A stretch of 64,000 nucleotides of DNA from Amycolatopsis azurea DSM 43854 (GCF_001995215.1 NZ_MUXN01000011.1:179307-243306); one strand, 5' to 3'; shown: positions 52,808-62,218, counted from the first letter of the stretch. Program-made: numbers and translations. Notes: generated from the sequence alone by a model not told the origin.

Positions 52808-53124
52808 GACCTGCCGCCTGTGCGTCCGACTGCCGAAGAGCGTCCTGCTCGGCGAAATCCTAGTGGCGCCGATGTGGGTTTCGCAATCAATCGGGCAGCC
52901 GCCGTGTGGGTTTTGTCCGTCTGTTATGAGACATTCTCGGGTTTTGCCAGGGTAGTTCGGTTCAGCGGTCTTCACGTCCGTGAACAGGGTCGAGGTTTGG
53001 TGCCCGTTCATGTGGTTTTCAGGGCGTGGACAGGTGAGGGACGACCGGGCAAAGCCACCCGTTCGCAGGGGCAAAGTGTCGGCTGACGCTGGTCGTGGCA
53101 TGCGCGGCTCTGCATGCTGTGACA
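52808..53124. other. Divergent promoter region, no gene seen
   Basis: This 317-bp gap separates the BTAD gene from the 83-aa gene. It is AT-richer than its surroundings near 52905-52950 (TTTTGTCCGTCTGTTATGAG). TTCACG-TC-CGTGAA at 52971-52984 is a perfect 6-bp inverted repeat and a possible operator. No member of the long palindrome families is present. Confidence 0.5.
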
Positions 53125-53376
53125 GTGAGCCAGGATCATGAACAGTTCGCCGGGGACGTCCTGCTCGGTCTCGCCCACGACGGCAGGCTGGTGCTCGACG
53201 CCGACGAGGCCGAAGCGCGCATCGCCGAGCTTCGGCGGACTCTGGCCTACGGCTACGCCCTGCTCGCCGACCCGGACTACACCGGACCCGAGGACAGGCT
53301 CCGTGACATCCTCGACGAGCTTCCCAAGTACGTGGAGGCGTTTCAGCAGGCCACGAAGTCCTTCACGCCTCGTTGA
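53125..53376 (+). CDS. 83-residue helical protein of unknown function
   Basis: A small acidic protein, predicted mostly helical (DADEAEARIAELRRTLAYGY, then EDRLRDILDELPKYVEAFQQ), with no export signal or membrane span. It has no recognised family; the helical hairpin size is like small partner proteins of regulators. GTG 53125 is chosen; an upstream frame start adds ten unlikely residues. It is divergent from the BTAD gene and 84 bp ahead of the LuxR gene at 53461 on the same strand, so it is likely part of that regulatory module. Confidence 0.65.
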   Translation: MSQDHEQFAGDVLLGLAHDGRLVLDADEAEARIAELRRTLAYGYALLADPDYTGPEDRLRDILDELPKYVEAFQQATKSFTPR

Positions 53377-53460
53377 GAACTCGTGGAGAGTTCGTGAAGA
53401 GCTCCTTCGCAGACTGTGTCCCATCCGACTGGGGCCGCGGATCAAGCGGAGGGGACAGAG

Positions 53461-54096
53461 GTGGACACGGAAACCCGACAGATCACCGTGGCGGTGCACG
53501 CGCCCGATCCGATCACCACGGCCGGCCTGGCCAGTCAGCTGGGCACGCAGCAGGGGATCGACATCCGGGACTGGGATCAGCGCGCCGAGACCGACGTACT
53601 GGTGTTCGCCGCCGAATGGCTGACGCCTGAGACCGTGCTTTGGCTGCGAAGGCTGGCCGCCGAGGACGGCAAGCCGGTGGTGCTCGTGGTGAGCCAGATC
53701 AGCGAGGCGGAACTCGTGCCCGCGATCGAATGCCGGGTGGTGGCGGTCCTGCCGCGCTCGGCGACGACCGGTGAACGCCTGGCGCACGCGGTCCGCGCCG
53801 CGGCCACCGGCGGCGGCGTGCTCCCGCCGAGCCTGCTCGGCGAACTGCTCAAGCACGTCGAACGGCTGCAGCGCGAGGTGCTCGATCCGATGGGCGTCAA
53901 CACCGCCGGGCTCACCACGCGGGAGATCGACGTGCTGCGGCTGATGGCCGAGGGCAAGGACACCGTCGAGATCGCCGGTGAACTCAGCTACTCGGAACGC
54001 AGCGTGAAGCACATCATCCAGGGCATCACCGGACGGCTGAAGCTGAAGAACCGGCCGCACGCCGTCGCCTACGCCGTACGGGCGGGCGTCATCTAG
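53461..54096 (+). CDS. Small LuxR-family regulator with receiver-like domain lacking the phospho-Asp (paralogue 3 of 4)
   Basis: A 211-aa regulator. The LuxR helix-turn-helix (TTREIDVLRLMAEGKDTVEI, then YSERSVKHIIQGI) is nearly superimposable on that at 3073, and the receiver-like half shares TVAVHAPDPITTAGLASQLG with it, again lacking the phosphoacceptor Asp (TDVLVFAAEWL). The pair 3073/53461 are the closest of the four. GTG 53461 is preceded by GGAGGGGACAG. It is separated by the 83-aa gene from a divergent BTAD regulator. A perfect palindrome begins 11 bp after its stop. Confidence 0.88.
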   Translation: MDTETRQITVAVHAPDPITTAGLASQLGTQQGIDIRDWDQRAETDVLVFAAEWLTPETVLWLRRLAAEDGKPVVLVVSQISEAELVPAIECRVVAVLPRSATTGERLAHAVRAAATGGGVLPPSLLGELLKHVERLQREVLDPMGVNTAGLTTREIDVLRLMAEGKDTVEIAGELSYSERSVKHIIQGITGRLKLKNRPHAVAYAVRAGVI

Positions 54097-54106
54097 CTTT
54101 CCCGGG

Positions 54107-54163
54107 CGCGCGTGAAGGCCCCCTTCCCTCGGCTCAGCCGAGGGAAGGGGGCCTTCACGCGCG
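54107..54163. repeat. Near-continuous 57-bp palindrome, GTGAAGGCC family
   Basis: Perfect 28-bp arms (54107-54134 and 54136-54163) around a single C; the left arm contains CGTGAAGGCCCCCTTCCCTC. Being 11 bp after the LuxR stop, it could terminate that transcript. It is the most perfect element in the window. Confidence 0.92.
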
Positions 54164-54178
54164 TTGGGGGCGATCTCG

Positions 54179-54308
54179 CGTGCTTGGGGGCGGATCTCGT
54201 GTGATCAGAGACGGATCTCGTGTGATCAGACGCCGCACACCCGAGTTCCGCCTCCAGTCACGCGAGTTCCGCCCCCAAGCACGTGAGATCCGTTTCTGAT
54301 CACACGAG
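54179..54308. repeat. Compound interleaved inverted repeat
   Basis: CGTGCTTGGGGGCGGA (54179-54194) pairs perfectly with 54268-54283, while the 24 bp from 54197 (CTCGTGTGATCAGAGACGGA...) pair with 54285-54308 with one mismatch. The two stems are interleaved, not nested, so one RNA could not form both simply. GGATCTCGTGTGATCAGA also occurs twice in tandem (54193 and 54213). Nothing in the other families looks like this. Confidence 0.8.
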
Positions 54309-54407
54309 TCACGCCCCGGTGGCCGCCAGGCACGACGCGAAGGGAACCCTCCCCGTGTCCGATGCGGCGAAAGTCCCCTTCATCCCGGTTCCGCATTGAC
54401 CCCAGCG

Positions 54408-54462
54408 GTCCGTGAAGGCCTCCTTGAGGGACCCAGAGTCCCTCAAGGAGGCCTTCACGGAC
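54408..54462. repeat. Long perfect palindrome, GTGAAGGCC family
   Basis: Perfect 25-bp arms beginning GTCCGTGAAGGCCTCCTTGA (54408-54432, complement 54438-54462), 5-nt loop. Arms equal those at 44181 for 20 bp. It lies 23 bp after the convergent LuxR stop (54485). A half-arm AAAGTCCCCTTCATCCC occurs at 54370. The gap 54097-54484 has no gene. Confidence 0.92.
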
Positions 54463-54484
54463 TTGGCATCACGACCGCTCGCGC

Positions 54485-55084
54485 TCAGATCAGGCCGGAC
54501 CGGATGGCTTCGGCCACCGCCTGTGCCCGGTTCCGCAGCGCCAGCCGCCGCTGCGCGTGGTGCAGGATGTTCTTGATGGTGCGCTGGGAGTAGCCCATCA
54601 CCTCGCCGATCTCCGCGGTGTCCTTGCCCTCCGCGATCAGCCTCAGCACTCGGATCTCGCGGTCGTGGAACCGCGACGACCGCGCCGGGCCGCCCACCAG
54701 CCCGTCGTATCCGGCGGCCAGCAGCCCGGCCGAGGTCTCGACGGCCGACCGCGCGGCCGTGACCTCCGCGATCAGCCGTTCCGGCCGGACCGCCCGGTGC
54801 GGCAGCAGGCTGCGCACCCCGGCGGTCGCGGCCGAGCGGTGGCCGGACGGCGGGAGCGGCCCGGCGATCAGGACGCCGGGCAGGGAGCCCTGTTCCGACA
54901 CCGCGAGCCGGAGCACCGGGAGTTCGTGGTCGAGCGGGTCTTCGGCGGCCACCAGCACGTCCGCGCCTCGGCCACCGGACGGGACGACGTCGAGTGCCGC
55001 GGCCTGCGTCAGCATGCCGACCAGGCCTGCCCTGGTCAGGGGGTCGGCCGTGTAGACGGCGACCCGGAGGCCGGGCGCGTTCAC
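54485..55084 (-). CDS. Small LuxR-family regulator with receiver-like domain lacking the phospho-Asp (paralogue 4 of 4)
   Basis: A 199-aa regulator. HTH residues are HDREIRVLRLIAEGKDTAEI and YSQRTIKNILHHA, ending RNRAQAVAEAIRSGLI. The receiver-like half begins LRVAVYTADPLTRAGLVGML and reads ADVLVAAEDPLD where the phosphoacceptor strand should be. GTG 55084 overlaps the stop of the ATPase regulator gene (GTGA), so it is translationally coupled to it. That coupling is the strongest evidence that these small LuxR proteins work with a large ATPase partner. Confidence 0.88.
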   Translation of the reverse strand: MNAPGLRVAVYTADPLTRAGLVGMLTQAAALDVVPSGGRGADVLVAAEDPLDHELPVLRLAVSEQGSLPGVLIAGPLPPSGHRSAATAGVRSLLPHRAVRPERLIAEVTAARSAVETSAGLLAAGYDGLVGGPARSSRFHDREIRVLRLIAEGKDTAEIGEVMGYSQRTIKNILHHAQRRLALRNRAQAVAEAIRSGLI

Positions 55085-57609
55085 GAGGCGTATCGGCCGT
55101 TCAGCAGTGCCGTGGCCAGTTCGATCCGGGAGCGGTAGCCGGTCCGCGTGAACAGCAGGCTCAACCGCCCCTCCACGCTCTTCTGGCTCGTCTGCAACGC
55201 CGTCGCCAGCTGTTCGTTCGTCAGCCCTTCGCCCGCCAGGAGCGCCAGCAGGTGCTCGTTCTCGGCGACCGTCTCCTCCTGGCCGCCGGGGATCTCGATC
55301 CCGTTCTTCCGCATCAGGCCCCGCACCCGGGCGCGGTGCAGCAGCGCGTCGAGCGAGCCGAGCACCTCGTACACCTCGGTGAGCACCTTGGGATCCGTCG
55401 CGCCGTGGCGGACCAGGCGTTCGGCCGCGACCGCCAGTTCGTGCGGCTGGTCGCGTTCGCGGGCCAGCCAGAGGCATTCGGCGGCGGGCTCCTGGCCGAG
55501 GCAGGCCCGGACCAGATGACGGTGCAGCAGCACCCGGCCGGTCGGCATCGCGGCGGCGAGGTCCTCCAGCGCGTCGAGCGCCTTCTTCGCCCCCGCCCGG
55601 TCGTTCCGCCGCAACGCCAGTTCGGCGAGATCCGCCCAGGCGATGTCCGTGCCGACGGCGAGGCCGCAGGTGGCCGCGTGCAGGCGCCGGGCGGCGCGGT
55701 CGGTCTCGCCGAGCGCCATGTCGACCCGGGCCTCGGCGATGTCGAGCAGATGCGCCAGCATCGGCGCGGTGGCGCGGGCGGCGGTCAGCAGTTCCCGCGC
55801 CGCGCTGAGCCGTCCCTGTGACAGCAGGACCGACACGGTCGACAGGTGCATCGCCGCCGAGCCGGTGTCGTAACCGCGCCGGGACCGGTCGGCGACGCTG
55901 CGATGGGCGAAGTCGACGGCGCGCGAGGGTTCGCCGCGCATCGCCGCGAGCATCGACCGTTCGCTGTCGCGCAGGCCGGTCTCGGGGAACGACTCGTCGG
56001 AGAGCAGCTTTTCCGCACGTGCGCGTTCACCCAGCACCAGCAACGCGGAGACGTACGAGGTGATCTGGTCGTTCCGGTGCCGCCTCGCCGTCCTCAACGG
56101 CCACCGCTCGCGTTCGGTCAGATTCGCGCCGAACCGCGCGGAGCGGCCGGCCCAGAGTTCGGCGAGACCGCCGAAGAGTTCGCCCAGCATCGCGGAAACC
56201 GTCGACTCGGTGCGCCAGGAATCGTTCTCCGCCAGCAGTTCGGCCGCTTCCGCCCACCGGTCCAGCAGGCTCAGCGCGATCGCGCTCGACGCCACCGACC
56301 ATTCCGGCGGGTTCATGGCGATCCTCGCCAGCTCGGCCGTGTTGCCGGAGTTGTGCAGCGCGCAGACGGCGATCGACTGCGCTTCCTGCGCGGCGTCGGC
56401 GGAAAGACGGTCGGGGAACTCCTCGAGCAGTTGCCGTGTCCCCGCGAGACTCTGTTCGTGGTCGCCGTTCAGATGGCACCACATCGTGTGGAGGAGGGTC
56501 ACCCTCGCTCGTTGCGGCCGGTCTTCGGTCAGTTCGACGGCGGCACGCAGCCATCGCGCGCCGCGGGTGGTCTGGCCGTCGGGCAGGAACGCCGCGTTGT
56601 CGAGCAGTTCGGCGAGCGCGCGCCGCGGATCGATCAGCTTGCCCGCCTCGGCGATCCGGTCGGGAAGGTAGTACGGGGCGGACGTGTGCGCGGTCCCGTT
56701 CCACAACGCGGTGACGGCGGCCGCGGAGAACCGGCGTCGCTCGAAGGGGCCGAGTTCGGCGATCAGCGTGTAGGCCACCACCGGCACGGTGAACCGCCAG
56801 CCGCGGCCGCGGTGCAGTACCCCGTCGGCACGCAGATTCTCCAGCGTCGCAAGGGTTTCCGCGAGATCCTTGGCCAGCAGTTCGCTGATCAGCGACGGCA
56901 TCGCCTCGCCGAGCGGATGCAGGACGGCGGCCGCCTTCGCGACCGCGAGCCGCTCGGGATCCAGGTGTACGGACCGCAGCGGCACCGTGGTGCCGGGGAC
57001 GAGATACGCGCGCCGGTCGACGATCCGGATCGCGCCCTGCGCGCGCAGCAGGTCCAGCGCCTGGCGCAGCGCGGCGGGCACGCCCCGGCTCAGTTCGTGC
57101 AGCCGGTCCCGCAGCAACGTGCTGGGAACGGCGCCGAGTGCTTCGACGACAGCCCGCGTGATCTCCTCCGCCTTCAACGGCAGCAGGCGCATCGGATCCA
57201 CCAGGCCGTCGGCCCGCAGCCGCCGTACGGTGGCGACTCTTTCGGCCGCGTCCCGGACCGGGGTGCGAGCCGTGCAGACCACCCGCGTGGACGCCCCGTC
57301 CAGGCTCCGGACCAACGCTTCCAGGACGGCGAGGGAGTCGGAACCCATCCACTGGGTGTCGTCGATCATCAGGACGTGCCGGTCGTCCGCCGCCAGGGAA
57401 GGCCACGGATTGCCACCGGGCGCGAGATCGCCGTCGGGCGTGAAGCGCACGGTCGAAACCGCCCGCCCCGAAGCGGAAAGCCGCTCGGACAGCCGGGCGA
57501 GCAGCGTGGTCCGGCCGACGCCCGCCGGCCCGGTCACCCAGACGCAGGGCGCGCCCGCGCCGGTGACACGCTCCAGGATCCGCTCGGTCACCTCGTCCAC
57601 GCCTGCCAT
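55081..57609 (-). CDS. LAL-like ATPase regulator with LuxR end and altered Walker A
   Basis: An 842-aa cytoplasmic regulator. An AAA/STAND ATPase occupies the N-terminal 300 residues, with P-loop GPAGVGRTT at 27-35 where the usual Lys is Arg, and Walker B HVLMIDDTQW. Helical repeats follow to about 770, then a C-terminal LuxR helix-turn-helix (LAGEGLTNEQLATALQTSQK, SVEGRLSLLFTRTGYRSR). The Lys-to-Arg change predicts weak or absent ATP hydrolysis, so it may be a nucleotide-binding scaffold. ATG 57609 starts close to the P-loop; further upstream codons look non-coding. Co-translated with the small LuxR protein downstream. Confidence 0.87.
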   Translation of the reverse strand: MAGVDEVTERILERVTGAGAPCVWVTGPAGVGRTTLLARLSERLSASGRAVSTVRFTPDGDLAPGGNPWPSLAADDRHVLMIDDTQWMGSDSLAVLEALVRSLDGASTRVVCTARTPVRDAAERVATVRRLRADGLVDPMRLLPLKAEEITRAVVEALGAVPSTLLRDRLHELSRGVPAALRQALDLLRAQGAIRIVDRRAYLVPGTTVPLRSVHLDPERLAVAKAAAVLHPLGEAMPSLISELLAKDLAETLATLENLRADGVLHRGRGWRFTVPVVAYTLIAELGPFERRRFSAAAVTALWNGTAHTSAPYYLPDRIAEAGKLIDPRRALAELLDNAAFLPDGQTTRGARWLRAAVELTEDRPQRARVTLLHTMWCHLNGDHEQSLAGTRQLLEEFPDRLSADAAQEAQSIAVCALHNSGNTAELARIAMNPPEWSVASSAIALSLLDRWAEAAELLAENDSWRTESTVSAMLGELFGGLAELWAGRSARFGANLTERERWPLRTARRHRNDQITSYVSALLVLGERARAEKLLSDESFPETGLRDSERSMLAAMRGEPSRAVDFAHRSVADRSRRGYDTGSAAMHLSTVSVLLSQGRLSAARELLTAARATAPMLAHLLDIAEARVDMALGETDRAARRLHAATCGLAVGTDIAWADLAELALRRNDRAGAKKALDALEDLAAAMPTGRVLLHRHLVRACLGQEPAAECLWLARERDQPHELAVAAERLVRHGATDPKVLTEVYEVLGSLDALLHRARVRGLMRKNGIEIPGGQEETVAENEHLLALLAGEGLTNEQLATALQTSQKSVEGRLSLLFTRTGYRSRIELATALLNGRYAS

Positions 57610-57703
57610 CCTGTGCCGGACAGGGTGGCCGCGAGGGCATACGTGGCGCGGTATGGCCCGTATGGACGCCGGTTCGGCCCGAAAGCCGCGAACCGGGCGC
57701 GCG

Positions 57704-58231
57704 TCAGGCGGCGAGCGGCCCGAAGACGAGCGTGCCCGGCGCCTCCGCGTCGTCACCCGCCCAGAACTCCAGCCACAGCGCGGCGAATTCGTCCCGCGAC
57801 AGCATTCCGTCGCCGTCGGAGTCCAGCAGCGGGAACGTGGCGTCGGTGTCGGTGGGGCGGCCGTTCCAGACCTCGATCAGCTGGCGGTACTCCGCCGCGG
57901 AGATCATGCCGTCCCGGTTCTCGTCGATGGCTTCGAACATCGCGTCGGCGGTCGCGGTCACGGCTTCGGGCATGGCCGGCAGCTTGTCCACCACCAGCAG
58001 GACCTCGTCGAGGGTGACCTTGTCGTCGCGGTCGATGTCCGACGCCGCGAGCAACGTCGTCCACCAGCTCAGCATGATGCCGGTCAGGGACTGGGCGTCA
58101 CCCGGTCCGCGCCGCCTGGCCCAACGGTCGGCCAGCGCCTGGAAGTCGTACTCCTGAAGGAAACCGTCGCCGTCGACGTCCATCGCGGCGAAAACCCCCG
58201 AGATCTTGCGCCGCTGCAAGTCGCTTGCCAT
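57704..58231 (-). CDS. Calerythrin-like EF-hand calcium-binding protein
   Basis: A 175-aa cytoplasmic protein with four EF-hand loops: 18-29 (DVDGDGFLQEYD), 65-76 (DIDRDDKVTLDE), 103-114 (DENRDGMISAAE) and 137-148 (DSDGDGMLSRDE). All have Asp at loop positions 1 and 3 and an acidic 12th residue except loop 1 (Asp), so most should bind calcium. The size and spacing match calerythrin and sarcoplasmic calcium-binding proteins known from Saccharopolyspora and Streptomyces. ATG 58231 is chosen because the hydrophobic first helix begins there. No linked partner is obvious. Confidence 0.92.
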   Translation of the reverse strand: MASDLQRRKISGVFAAMDVDGDGFLQEYDFQALADRWARRRGPGDAQSLTGIMLSWWTTLLAASDIDRDDKVTLDEVLLVVDKLPAMPEAVTATADAMFEAIDENRDGMISAAEYRQLIEVWNGRPTDTDATFPLLDSDGDGMLSRDEFAALWLEFWAGDDAEAPGTLVFGPLAA

Positions 58232-58361
58232 GCGTCCGAACGATAGAACCGGGCGCGGGGGCGGGATAGCGGCCATTCAGGGCGGTGGCGCTCCACGATC
58301 GGGGGACGGCCGGTCACTCTGGATACGTGAAGGATCCGGGTGTCTCGGGCAGGATGTCGCC

Positions 58362-58844
58362 ATGGTGGAGATCAGCTTCCTGACCGGATCCGACCGCACC
58401 CGCTGGGAAGTACTGGCCCGTGGCCACGACGCCCACGGCGGGGTCGAGCGTGGCGATGACGCCTACGAGCGGACCTGGCGGCGCCTGCTCGACGGCGGGG
58501 AGCGGGCGATCGGGATCGGCGCCCGGCTGGACGGGACCATGGTCGGGATCGCGCATTACGTCTTCCACGCGGGAATCTGGGGAAACGCGAGGTGCTATCT
58601 GGCGGACCTGTTCGTGGACGCGGAGGTCAGGCGGCGAGGCGTCGCGACAGCGATGATCGAGTGGGTGGCGCGAGACGCCGAGCGGAACGGCTTTCCCCGG
58701 CTCTATTGGAACACGCTGAGCGATTCCCCGGCCCGTGCGTTGTACGACAAGGTGGCCAAGCTGAATGACGGACTTGTCGTCTACACCTATCGGCGCGAAG
58801 CCACGGGAGATCGTGCCTCCTCCAGGAAACGCCACCAGGGATAG
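58362..58844 (+). CDS. GNAT-family N-acetyltransferase
   Basis: A 160-aa acetyl-CoA-dependent transferase. The acetyl-CoA pyrophosphate loop is VDAEVRRRGVATAMIEWV (Q/RxxGxG/A type), preceded by the strand CYLADLFVD and followed by RLYWNTLSDSPARALYDKVA, the C-terminal GNAT motif. Acceptor unknown. The last 58 bp overlap the 3' end of the convergent HPP gene, so the final residues (GDRASSRKRHQG) are shared coding space on opposite strands. Confidence 0.9.
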   Translation: MVEISFLTGSDRTRWEVLARGHDAHGGVERGDDAYERTWRRLLDGGERAIGIGARLDGTMVGIAHYVFHAGIWGNARCYLADLFVDAEVRRRGVATAMIEWVARDAERNGFPRLYWNTLSDSPARALYDKVAKLNDGLVVYTYRREATGDRASSRKRHQG

Positions 58845-59316
58845 GGCACACCGAACAGCTTGTTGATCAGCACCGCCAGCAAGGCGATGAGGACCACACC
58901 GACCAGGACCGCGATCACCTGCGGGACGGTGTGCAGGAGACCGAGCGCGATGATCAACGTGGTGGCACCGGCGGGCGGATGAGGGATGTCCAGCGCGGCC
59001 ATCGCGGCGCACGTGAGACCCAGCGCGATCGCGGCCGCCCCGATCCTGGGCCACGAGGGATGCGTCAGGTCCGGGGCGGCGGTGAGCAGTCCGGTGGCGG
59101 CGAGGCCGGTGAGCCCGGCGAGGACACCGGCCAGGTGGCCGAACACCGTGTTCCGCGGGCTCGCGCCGGGCGCCTGCGGGGTCGCGAAGACGAGGAACGC
59201 GGTGGGCCCGAGCGAAGGGAACAACAGGGGAGCGCCGGACAGGATCGCGCAGAGGCCGATGAACACGATGCAGCCGAACGAGCTCAGCGCGACGTAGGCG
59301 GCGCGGCGGGCGCGGG

Positions 59317-59320
<4 letters not shown>
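58787..59320 (-). CDS. HPP-family membrane protein at the end of the nar operon
   Basis: A 177-aa membrane protein with four or five spans (FGCIVFIGLCAILSGAPLLF, VFGHLAGVLAGLTGLAATGL, VPQVIAVLVGVVLIALLAVL). The defining motif IPHPPAGATTLIIAL gives the family its name. Characterised relatives in cyanobacteria and chloroplasts carry nitrite, which would suit a nitrate-reductase operon. Its start overlaps the narI stop (ATGA), so it is translated with the reductase. Nitrite export is inferred; no narK-type transporter is in the window. Confidence 0.88.
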
Positions 59321-60038
<718 letters not shown>

Positions 60039-60042
<4 letters not shown>

Positions 60043-60656
60043 CGGCCACCTCCGGCGCCGGTGGGGAAGGGGTCGAGGCCGACCAGTTCGGCCGGAGGTT
60101 CGGCGGGCAGCGGTGCGGGGGTGGCGGGCAGGGTCGCCAGCACCGCGGTGACGGCGTCGCGATACGGGGTGTCCATAGTGGACAGGTTGCGGTGCAGGAG
60201 ATCCAATGCCGGATGGAAGCGGGCGAGCACCTGCCCGGCCGCGTCGGAGCCGGCCGCGGCGGCGAACTCCAGGATCACCGGCAGGAAGTCCGGCAGTTCG
60301 TTTTCGGCGGGGGCGAATCCGTGGGTGCGGTAGAACCGGCGCAGCGCGGCCAGCGTCTCGCCACGACGACGGGTGTCTCCGTCGAGGAACCAGCTCAGGT
60401 GCAGTGTCCGGCGGGGTTTCCGGTCGAAGACCTCGATGTAGTGTGAGGCCAGCTCTCTGGGATCGCCGTTTTCGAGGTAGGCCACGGTTCGGGAAAGTTC
60501 GTCGTGGCCAGGGCCGGTGATCTCGTCGAGACAGGCGCGCAGCAGGCCGACCTTGCCGAGGACGGCTTCGTCGGGATATTGCAGGCACCATCCGGCGATC
60601 TGGCGCAGTACCGCGTGATCACGGGTGGCGGCGGGCCGGGAACGGAGGAGTTTCAC
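60039..60656 (-). CDS. narJ: Nitrate reductase assembly chaperone
   Basis: A 205-aa cytoplasmic helical protein of the NarJ/TorD family that guides cofactor insertion into NarG and docking to NarI. Conserved segments are IAGWCLQYPDEAV, SHYIEVFDRKPRRTLHLSWF and ENELPDFLPVILEFAA. GTG 60656 overlaps the narH stop (GTGA). The usual C-terminus is proline-rich (LPATPAPLPAEPPAEL). It is not part of the mature enzyme. Confidence 0.95.
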
Positions 60657-62218
60657 CGGCTCCGCCCCCGCAGGGTCGGGAACAGCGCGTCCGGGCGGGC
60701 GCCGTCGTCCCAGCTGACCAAGTCCACTGTGGACTCCCCGCCGCCCATCCCGGGCCCGCCGTCGACGTCGAGGCTGCACTGGGTGGCGATGCCCTCCAGG
60801 TCGTGCGCCTGCCCGACGCCCGCGGTGGGGATGACATAGCGTTCGTCGTACTTGGCCAGCGCGAGCAGCCGGTGCATGGCGAAGATCTGCTCGCCGGTCA
60901 GCCCGACGGAGGCGGGGATGTCCTCGTCGGTCTCCTGCCCGAGATTCACCGCCCGCATGTAGGACCGCATCGCCGCCAGCCGTCGCAGGGATCGCCGCAC
61001 CGGCACGGTGTCCCCGGCGGTGAACAGCTCGGCCAGGTACTCGACGGGGATCCGCAGGGCGTCGATGGCGCCGAACAGGTTGTCGCGGTGTTCGCCGTCG
61101 TGACCGCTGCCGCTGACCGCGTCGACCACCGGCGACAACGGCGGGATGTACCAGACCATCGGCATCGTGCGGTATTCCGGATGCAGCGGCAGTGCCAGCC
61201 GATAGTCGTGGATCAGCTGGTACACCGGCGAACGCCGCGCCGCGGTGAGCCAGTCGTGCGGAATGCCGGCCGCCTCGGCCGCGCGGATCACGGCGGGGTC
61301 GTGCGGATCGAGCAGCAGGTCGAGCTGCGCGGGATAGAGGTCGTGCTCGTCGGCGACGGACGCGGCCTCGGTGACCTTGTCGGCGTCGTAGAGCAGGACG
61401 CCGATGTAGCGCAGCCGTCCGACGCAGGTTTCCGCGCACACCGTCGGCTGCCCGGCTTCCACCCGGGGGTAGCAGAAGGTGCACTTCTCGGCCTTGCCGG
61501 TCTTGTGGTTGAAGTAGACCTTCTTGTACGGGCAGCCGGTGACGCACATCCGCCAGCCGCGGCACTGGTCCTGGTCGACCAGCACGATCCCGTCCTCCTC
61601 GCGTTTGTACATCGCGCCGGACGGGCAACTGGCCACACAGGACGGATTGAGACAGTGTTCGCAGATCCGCGGCAGGTAGAACATGAAGCTCTGCTCGAAT
61701 TCGAACTTGATCTGGATTCCCAGTTCGTCGCGCAGCTTCTCGGCGATCGGGTCCTTGACGCCGTGTTCGGTGGAGCCGCCGAGGTCGTCGTCCCAGTTCG
61801 GCCCCCAGGTGGGCTGGGTGGCTTCGCCGGTGAGGGCCGACCGCGGCGCTGCGGTGGGCACGTCGTCGCCGAGCGGGGCCTCGATGAGGGTGGCGTAGTC
61901 GTAGGTCCACGGCTCGTAGTAGTCGGCGATCTCCGGGAGTTCCGGGTTGGCGAACAGCTTCGTGAGCTTGGTCAGCCGCCCGCCCGCGCGCAGGCGCAGC
62001 CTGCCCTTGGCCGCCCGCTCCCAGCCGCCCTTCCAGCGTTCCTGGTCCTCGTAGCGACGCGGATATCCTTGCCCCGGACGGGTTTCCACGTTGTTGAACC
62101 ACGCGTACTCGGTACCCGTCCGGTTGGTCCAGGCCTGCTTGCAGGTCACCGAACAGGTGTGGCAGCCGATGCACTTGTCGAGGTTCATCACCATGGCCAG
62201 CTGTGCCATGACCCGCAT
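60653..62218 (-). CDS. narH: Nitrate reductase beta subunit, iron-sulfur protein
   Basis: A 521-aa cytoplasmic electron-transfer subunit. Four cysteine groups bind Fe-S clusters: DKCIGCHTCSVTCKQAW, CEHCLNPSCVASCPSG, CRGWRMCVTGCPYKK and CTFCYPRVEAGQPTVCAETC, where Trp replaces one Cys in the third, as expected for the 3Fe-4S cluster of NarH. ATG 62218 shares its first base with the last base of the narG stop codon. The full family length is present. Confidence 0.96.
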   Translation of the reverse strand: MRVMAQLAMVMNLDKCIGCHTCSVTCKQAWTNRTGTEYAWFNNVETRPGQGYPRRYEDQERWKGGWERAAKGRLRLRAGGRLTKLTKLFANPELPEIADYYEPWTYDYATLIEAPLGDDVPTAAPRSALTGEATQPTWGPNWDDDLGGSTEHGVKDPIAEKLRDELGIQIKFEFEQSFMFYLPRICEHCLNPSCVASCPSGAMYKREEDGIVLVDQDQCRGWRMCVTGCPYKKVYFNHKTGKAEKCTFCYPRVEAGQPTVCAETCVGRLRYIGVLLYDADKVTEAASVADEHDLYPAQLDLLLDPHDPAVIRAAEAAGIPHDWLTAARRSPVYQLIHDYRLALPLHPEYRTMPMVWYIPPLSPVVDAVSGSGHDGEHRDNLFGAIDALRIPVEYLAELFTAGDTVPVRRSLRRLAAMRSYMRAVNLGQETDEDIPASVGLTGEQIFAMHRLLALAKYDERYVIPTAGVGQAHDLEGIATQCSLDVDGGPGMGGGESTVDLVSWDDGARPDALFPTLRGRSR

